Assembly: GCA_963802635.1 (NCBI GenBank)
Contig: CAWDJJ010000003.1
Location: 62,001 to 126,000 of the forward strand
Reading direction: 5' to 3'
DNA length: 64,000 bases
Source: CAVTLG01 sp963802635
GTDB lineage: Bacteria > Chloroflexota > Ktedonobacteria > Ktedonobacterales > Ktedonobacteraceae
Shown piece after piece: positions 59,266 to 64,000 of this stretch. A model generated the notes under the pieces. It did not search any database, had not been told where the DNA came from, and saw only the letters and a list, made by a program, of their open reading frames with translations. The position numbers and the translations under genes are program-made. Every line of letters begins with the position of its first letter. Position 1 is the stretch's first letter.

Positions 59266-60360
59266 ATGTTTATTTATTCTGCCCGGCTCGCGCATACATT
59301 AATTGAGCTTGTGCGCATACCCAGTACGTCTGGACATGAGGAATATGTTCGTAGTTATATAGAACGACAATTGATCAGTTTAGGATTAACAACACAGATT
59401 GACGGTACAGGGAATCTGCTTGCTACATTAGATGGTGAGGGTACACCCATCTTGCTTAACGCGCATATGGACCGCGTTCCTCCCGGTCTTGGACATGAAC
59501 CGATCTTACGCAACGGCATTCTCTACAGTGATGGCATGACCAATCTCGGAGCTGATGATGCTGCCGGTATCGCCGTCATCCTGGAGGCACTGCGGCGTAC
59601 TATCGAACAAGAGTTACCACATCCTCCAATGGTAATCGTCTTCACGGTACAGGAAGAAACAGGTCTCTGCGGTTCACGCAACATAGCCCATGCCACCGAG
59701 CATGTTACCGATGGCATTGTCTTCGATAACGCATTTGAAGCAGGCGTCGTTGTTTCCAGAGCGGCAGCATACGAGGCATTTGATATCAAAATTAGCGGGC
59801 GTACCGGTCATTCCGGCAAGGATTTGAGCAATACTATCGATGCTATCGAGATCTTCAGACAAGCTCCCTATCCTCATGGTTCGTTAGCAAACGATCTAAC
59901 ACGCATAACGATTGGGCATGTCATCGCTGGCACTGCTCGTAATAGCATAGCAGGATCAGCACTGCTAGAAGGCGAGTTACGTAGCTTCGAGCCTCCAGAG
60001 ATTTATCAACAGTACAAACAGGCGCTACTCCAGGCATTTGAGGAGACAGCGCAACGCTTTGGCGCTCGCGTTGAGGTAAACTTTACCATCCATTCAACAG
60101 GCTACGCGCTAAGTCCTGCTGAGCCTCTGCTGAATACGTATCAGAGCGCCCTGACACAACGCGGCGCGCACCTGGAAATGCGACCGACATTTATTGGCAG
60201 CGATACGGCTGGCTTGCGGCCAGCCATACGCGCATTCACGATCTCCACAGGCACGGTCGATGAACATACAGTGGAAGAGCACATAGCCCTGGCTCCCCTG
60301 GAACAATTGGTGACTGACACCTTGCAGATCCTGCACCTCTGGCGCAGCCGAGATATATAA
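59266..60360 (+). CDS. M20-family metallopeptidase (PepT-like tripeptidase)
   Basis: 364 residues from the ATG at 59266, with GGGAGGAAA upstream. Two-zinc aminopeptidase: HMD-type ligands in ILLNAHMDRVPPG (His and Asp), bridging Asp in TNLGADDAAGIAVI, catalytic and metal Glu in VFTVQEETGLCGSRN, Asp in IVFDNAFEAG, and late His in DEHTVEEH. The TGHSGKDLSNTIDAIE region is the dimerisation domain. Length and motif order match PepT/M20B-type peptidases that cut tripeptides or related substrates. Other M20 activities are possible. Cytosolic. Confidence 0.86.
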   Translation: MFIYSARLAHTLIELVRIPSTSGHEEYVRSYIERQLISLGLTTQIDGTGNLLATLDGEGTPILLNAHMDRVPPGLGHEPILRNGILYSDGMTNLGADDAAGIAVILEALRRTIEQELPHPPMVIVFTVQEETGLCGSRNIAHATEHVTDGIVFDNAFEAGVVVSRAAAYEAFDIKISGRTGHSGKDLSNTIDAIEIFRQAPYPHGSLANDLTRITIGHVIAGTARNSIAGSALLEGELRSFEPPEIYQQYKQALLQAFEETAQRFGARVEVNFTIHSTGYALSPAEPLLNTYQSALTQRGAHLEMRPTFIGSDTAGLRPAIRAFTISTGTVDEHTVEEHIALAPLEQLVTDTLQILHLWRSRDI

Positions 60361-60668
60361 GCATGCTCCGCTTCAGTCATCCAATACGGAACGTCTCTCT
60401 TTTTTCAGAGCGCTCGCTTGCCATAACCGTGCGCAGAGAGGCCAGGTAACAACACCGAATGCAGTATCCTCAATGCAGTATCCTCAGACGGATCAATGGA
60501 ATGGAGAAAGCCTGATGCCACCCCCTGTGCCTGCCAACTGAAGGTATGTTACGCGAACTATGCCGAAGACGTCAAGGGATTTGGCACTGGGCATAAAATG
60601 ACTCTGCTCCGTGTTATGGTGAATATAAGAACACTAGCTACAGCTTAAAAACAAGTGAGGGACGATAT
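60361..60668. other. intergenic stretch without recognised features
   Basis: 308 bases between the peptidase and trxB. A short direct repeat (AATGCAGTATCCTCA, about 60459-60487) is the only structure seen; no gene. Confidence 0.4.
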
Positions 60669-61619
60669 ATGTCCAAGGTTTATGGAGTAATTATCATTGG
60701 CTCGGGACCAGCGGGCTACACCGCTGCCATCTACGCGGCTCGTTCGAGTCTATCCGTGTTGATGCTACAAGGCTATCAGACTGGTGGACAACTGATGCAA
60801 ACAAGCGAAGTGGAGAATTATCCCGGTTTCGAAGACGGTATCCTGGGTCCCGAGATGATGGAGAAGTTTGAAAAGCAAGCCATGCGCTTTGGGGCAGAGA
60901 TGCTTCCTGAAGATGTTATTGCGGTTGACTTTTCACAGCGACCATTTACGGTGACAACAGATTCAGGCGAGTTTCGATCCCGTGCCGTGATCATTGCGAC
61001 CGGCGCTAGCGCGAAATGGCTGGGCCTGCCCAGCGAAAAGCGCCTGCAGGGACGCGGCGTGACTGCCTGCGCAACCTGTGATGGCTTCTTCTTTAAAGGA
61101 AAAGATGTCGTGGTCATTGGCGGTGGGGACACAGCTATGGAAGAGGCTACGTTCCTGACACGTTACGCCCATCACGTGACTATTATCCATCGTCGCAGTG
61201 TGCTACGCGCCAGCAAAATTATGCAGGAACGCGCACAGAAACATCCGAAGATCAGCATCCTGCTGGACACAGAGGTCAAGGAGATCCTGGGTGATGATGC
61301 TGTAACAGGCATACAGCTAGTCGATGTCCAGACGAGCGATGAGAAGAAATTGGATGTGCAAGGGGTCTTCCTGGCTATCGGCCACCAGCCGAATACCGAG
61401 TTGTTCCGAGGCATTATTGACATGGATGCAGTAGGCTATATTATTCCCGTCGAGCATACCATGACGAACATTCCCGGTGTCTTCGCGGCAGGAGACGTCA
61501 CAGACCATCGTTACCGCCAGGCGATTACTGCCGCTGGTGATGGCTGTCGCGCAGCCATTGATCTGGAGCGTTGGCTGGAAAACCAGGGACAGGAAGTTGG
61601 CATTGAGAATTGGGATTAA
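60669..61619 (+). CDS. trxB: thioredoxin reductase
   Basis: 316 residues. FAD and NADPH flavoenzyme that reduces thioredoxin. FAD-binding VIIIGSGPAGYTAAIYAARS (about 7-26), redox pair Cys134-Cys137 in TACATCDGFFF, NADPH site VVVIGGGDTAMEEATFLTRY, IHRRSVLRASKIMQER (NADPH-binding basic patch) and the C-terminal FAAGDVTDHRYRQAITAAGDG. Length and order fit the low-molecular-mass bacterial TrxR. No adjacent thioredoxin gene. AGTGAGGGACGAT precedes the ATG. A palindromic repeat starts within the stop codon. Confidence 0.95.
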   Translation: MSKVYGVIIIGSGPAGYTAAIYAARSSLSVLMLQGYQTGGQLMQTSEVENYPGFEDGILGPEMMEKFEKQAMRFGAEMLPEDVIAVDFSQRPFTVTTDSGEFRSRAVIIATGASAKWLGLPSEKRLQGRGVTACATCDGFFFKGKDVVVIGGGDTAMEEATFLTRYAHHVTIIHRRSVLRASKIMQERAQKHPKISILLDTEVKEILGDDAVTGIQLVDVQTSDEKKLDVQGVFLAIGHQPNTELFRGIIDMDAVGYIIPVEHTMTNIPGVFAAGDVTDHRYRQAITAAGDGCRAAIDLERWLENQGQEVGIENWD

Positions 61620-61684
61620 TACCCATAGGCATTCAGATGAGAAATGTGCCGCGGCACATTTCTCATCTGAATGCAAGGAAATAT
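61618..61684. repeat. dispersed palindromic repeat, copy G with a perfect 46-base palindrome
   Basis: AATACCCATAGGCATTCAG...CTGAATGCAAGGAAATAT; the core 61629-61674 (GCATTCAGATGAGAAATGTG CCG and its exact complement) is a perfect 46-base inverted palindrome with no loop beyond the turn. It lies between the convergent trxB and aldolase genes, so it may also end transcription from both sides. Confidence 0.8.
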
Positions 61685-61716
61685 CACTACACTAACGGCT
61701 TACATAACGCAAACAT

Positions 61717-62640
61717 TTACTTGGTCGATCCCTCGTAGATATCGATAACTGTGCCGAGGAACTTCAGGGCATCATCATGCTTGCGCTGGAAAGAGTTACG
61801 CCCGATAATGGACCCAAAGCCACCACCATCCCGGATAGCCCGTGCCTCGGTGAAGACTGCATCATCGGTAGCAGTAGCACCGCCCGAGAAGATAACGATC
61901 CGCCGTCCATCAAAAGCGCTCTGCACGACGTGGCGCACACGATCAGCCAGCGTACTGATGGGAATTTCATATTTCTGGTAGATTTTCTGGTTCTCAGGCA
62001 ATTCTACCTTTTGACTCGGCAGTTTCACCTTGATGATATCTGCGCCAAGCTGGGCTGCAATCTGCGCGGCATAAGCAACGATATCAATAGAAGTCTCGCC
62101 ATCCTTACTCAAGGAACTCCCACGAGGATATGACCAGACAACCACGGGCAAACCGACAGACTTCGCCTCCAAAGCCAGTTCACGCAGTTGCTGATACATC
62201 GTCGTACGCTCAGACGAACCGGGATAGATAGTGAAACCAACAGCAGAACAACCCAAACGCAAAGCATCCTCAACCCCAGAAGTTATAGCGGAAATAGGGT
62301 CCTTTTCGTCGTTCAGTAGATCGTGGTTATTGCACTTTAGAATCAACGGAACCTCGCCTGCGAAGTCAGCGACTCCCGCTTCCAGGAAACCAAGAGGCGC
62401 AGCGTAGGCATTACAGCCTGCCTCAATAGCCAGTTGGAAATGATAACGCGGATCATAGCCAGCAGGATTAGGTGCAAAGCTACGCGCCGGTCCATGCTCA
62501 AAACCCTGATCAACAGGCAGAATCACCATTTTGCCCGTGCCAGCTAAACGGCCATGATTAAGTAAGCGAGCAAGGTTGGTACGAACACCAGGGTTTTCAC
62601 TATCATACCAACTCAAAATTTCTCTGATACGATCCTTCAT
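61717..62640 (-). CDS. fbaB: class I fructose-bisphosphate aldolase (archaeal-type, FbaB/DhnA)
   Basis: 307 residues from the ATG at 62640 (AAGGAAC upstream; the frame is open to 62820). Reversible aldol cleavage of fructose-1,6-bisphosphate via a Schiff base. Seen: GKMVILPVDQGFEHGPARSF (about 36-55), ILKCNNHDLLNDEKDPISAI, DIIKVKLPSQKVELPENQK with the Schiff-base Lys region, IVIFSGGATATDDAVF and GGGFGSIIGRNSFQR (phosphate-binding). Matches the DhnA-type aldolase of archaea and some bacteria rather than the animal class I. Monocistronic, convergent with trxB. Confidence 0.92.
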   Translation of the reverse strand: MKDRIREILSWYDSENPGVRTNLARLLNHGRLAGTGKMVILPVDQGFEHGPARSFAPNPAGYDPRYHFQLAIEAGCNAYAAPLGFLEAGVADFAGEVPLILKCNNHDLLNDEKDPISAITSGVEDALRLGCSAVGFTIYPGSSERTTMYQQLRELALEAKSVGLPVVVWSYPRGSSLSKDGETSIDIVAYAAQIAAQLGADIIKVKLPSQKVELPENQKIYQKYEIPISTLADRVRHVVQSAFDGRRIVIFSGGATATDDAVFTEARAIRDGGGFGSIIGRNSFQRKHDDALKFLGTVIDIYEGSTK

Positions 62641-62719
62641 GTTTATGTTCCTTCTTACATACTCGTCATTAAGCACCCTAAATGAACTGGCCCACAGTAA
62701 ATGTGGTAGCCTTCTCTCT

Positions 62720-62728
62720 ATTGTATCA
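62720..62728 (-). promoter_or_regulatory. candidate extended -10 promoter for the aldolase gene
   Basis: On the minus strand TGATACAAT (positions 62728-62720), about 80 bases before the ATG. The same GTGATACAATAGAGA string precedes the DUF983 gene (16116-16130). Confidence 0.4.
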
Positions 62729-62952
62729 CGCAAAAAAGGGGGCCGCAGATAACACATGGCCGACCGTTTATTGCTTGAGAAGGTGCAATCGAAGGAGAAC
62801 TTTTCTCCGGCAAACATCACCAGGAGATACCCAGCGTTGTTACCTCATGCAGTTTGATACGTCTCTATCTATGCATAGATGGTAGGGTTATATTGCACAC
62901 GATAAACCGTATAAATGGACAAGCAGCGCCAACAAAGGAGATAGATAGTAGA

Positions 62953-63483
62953 ATGAGCGGAAGCAAGTTTGATCTTATCGCCCAGGAACTACAACAACAA
63001 CAACAGATTTTGGAGAAGCTGAAGGCAGAAAACCGTAGCTTACGACTAGAGCTAGCAGAGCTACATGAAGGGCGTGGTATTTTCATCGATATAGGCAACA
63101 CACGCTTTGCCCTCAATAGCTCAACAGCATCCTCGGCCTCCAATCCGCTATCAGTTACAGAGGTTGCGCCTGCTTCTTCAGAGATATCAGCGGTACATGC
63201 AGCTATAAAAAAACCTGATTTACCGACACCAGAGATACCAAAAGAGCCGCAAATAGAGACACCAACACAGCAAAGCATTGCTATCTCACAAGAAGAAGAG
63301 CAAACACCTAGATCAACTTTCCTGGAAGATGTCATGATTAATGAGTTTGAAACAGCTTTGACTTCTCCACTGTCAGTATGGACAGGACCGGTAAAAAAGG
63401 CAGAGCCGAAGGTCGAAGCCGAAACCGAAGATACAAATGCGGCATTGCGACGTGAGTTAATGGGCAGTTATCTCCTTGAATAG
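62953..63483 (+). CDS. coiled-coil protein of unknown function
   Basis: About 176 residues from the ATG at 62953 (AAAGGAG upstream); the frame is open from 62854. N-terminal coiled coil (about 5-36, FDLIAQELQQQQQILEKLKA, ENRSLRLELAEL), an 18-residue HEGRGIFIDIGNTRFALN segment and a long Ser/Thr/Glu-rich, probably disordered region (about 60-150), then a short C-terminal helix (ALRRELMGSYLLE). Resembles scaffold-type or cell-division-associated proteins in layout only. No family recognised. Confidence 0.55.
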   Translation: MSGSKFDLIAQELQQQQQILEKLKAENRSLRLELAELHEGRGIFIDIGNTRFALNSSTASSASNPLSVTEVAPASSEISAVHAAIKKPDLPTPEIPKEPQIETPTQQSIAISQEEEQTPRSTFLEDVMINEFETALTSPLSVWTGPVKKAEPKVEAETEDTNAALRRELMGSYLLE

Positions 63484-63550
63484 CCCCATTATAGTTAGCC
63501 AGAGCTATGAGTCATCCCGCATTGTTTCAATGCTCGAAATACTTCTTTTG

Positions 63551-64000
63551 TTAGTTATACATGGCCTTTGCCTCCTGTACCCCCAGCTTTGGGAACTTTT
63601 GAAAAAGTTTGGGATGATTTATAGCCACAAACATCGCTCTTATTTCACCTGGAAAGCCATCGTAGCTTCCTGCACTGAAACTCGAAGCGAGCAGATCGAC
63701 AGTGAAATTTGTATCCCCCTGAGGCATTACAAATGTGCATATTCCTGTCACATTCGTTTGACCGGCATCGACGCTAACAGGCAAAGTATCATTTGATGGC
63801 GGACTCGTCGTAGCGCCCGATTTTAAGCGGGTAAACGTGTCAGCATCACCCACAAATCCTGTTGTCGAATTATTGTCTAACCTGAATGTCACCATAATAT
63901 ATGTCTGGCCGCTGGCAGCTTGCTGCCCTCCCGCACTTAACTGTTCTGTCACGCTGGTGACTGTCCATGTGACCCCGCTATAGACCGTATGCACATTGGG
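63551..64000 (-). CDS. DUF4352-like exported protein, 5' end beyond the window
   Basis: The frame is open to the window edge (about 149 codons, with the sequence continuing before MHTVYSGVTWTV). Beta-sandwich pattern: YSGVTWTVTSVTEQL, GQTYIMVTFRLDNNSTTGFV, TLPVSVDAGQTNVTGI and CTFVMPQGDTNFTVDLLASS are typical of DUF4352/Telomeric-repeat-binding-like immunoglobulin folds in extracytoplasmic lipoproteins. Signal peptide not in view. Function unknown. Confidence 0.65.
   Translation of the reverse strand, partial: PNVHTVYSGVTWTVTSVTEQLSAGGQQAASGQTYIMVTFRLDNNSTTGFVGDADTFTRLKSGATTSPPSNDTLPVSVDAGQTNVTGICTFVMPQGDTNFTVDLLASSFSAGSYDGFPGEIRAMFVAINHPKLFQKFPKLGVQEAKAMYN

Overview
The window looks like a chromosomal segment of a filamentous, spore-forming type of Chloroflexota (Ktedonobacteria-like). 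This is inferred from the combination of features, not from a marker gene: about 50% GC; a LysW-dependent alpha-aminoadipate (AAA) lysine operon behind T-box leaders; a class I lysyl-tRNA synthetase; FHA, zinc-ribbon and TPR proteins of unknown role; and many IS remnants and dispersed palindromic repeats. No rRNA, tRNA or CRISPR array was recognised.

Layout. 1-2.6 kb: two overlapping family 9 glycosyltransferases (the first cut by the window edge) and a small Cys-cluster protein. 3-6 kb: a membrane-anchored protein and two proteins I cannot assign. 6.2-8.3 kb: a tyrosine recombinase bracketed by palindromic repeats, then purine nucleoside phosphorylase. 8.5-13.6 kb: an HdeD-like membrane protein, ispE, a zinc-ribbon protein and two more family 9 glycosyltransferases. 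13.8-22.4 kb: a coiled-coil protein, a short-chain dehydrogenase, DUF983, a SirB1/TPR protein, a frameshifted CocE/NonD hydrolase, a two-FHA protein, an NMN adenylyltransferase-like protein and a truncated DNA methyltransferase. 22.8-24 kb: two exported proteins.

24.5-38.7 kb is the centrepiece. Two T-box leaders in series precede lysW-lysX-lysY-[IS4 element]-lysZ-lysJK-homocitrate synthase-homoaconitase large subunit-[MITE-like insert]-homoaconitase small subunit-homoisocitrate dehydrogenase, followed by a class I lysS. Together these cover 2-oxoglutarate to lysine except the alpha-aminoadipate aminotransferase (LysN), which is not here. LysJ (aminotransferase) and LysK (deacylase) are one fused polypeptide. 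The operon has been hit by an IS4 element (inserted in an older repeat, 11-bp target duplication) and by a second repeat, and lysS has a frameshift.

38.7-47.4 kb: a histidyl-tRNA-synthetase-like remnant, a response regulator with a degenerate kinase module, a VKOR homologue, a SLOG-fold protein paired with a membrane TPR protein, IS200/IS605 remnants, a CPA1 antiporter and a GntR regulator with candidate operators. 47.5-50.4 kb: a DUF6398-like protein and eroded accessory DNA (ISL3-type transposase, frameshifted DUF1254 and DUF1214 genes). 50.9-55.4 kb: siroheme synthesis and sulfite reductase, divergent from a beta-propeller-like protein across a palindromic candidate operator. 55.6-64 kb: two small membrane proteins, an A-type Fe-S protein, a subtilase, an M20 peptidase, thioredoxin reductase, class I FBP aldolase and two unassigned proteins.

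Several genes carry single frame breaks, two of them at 7-base homopolymers (21611-21617, 49614-49620). Read or assembly errors must be excluded before calling these pseudogenes.
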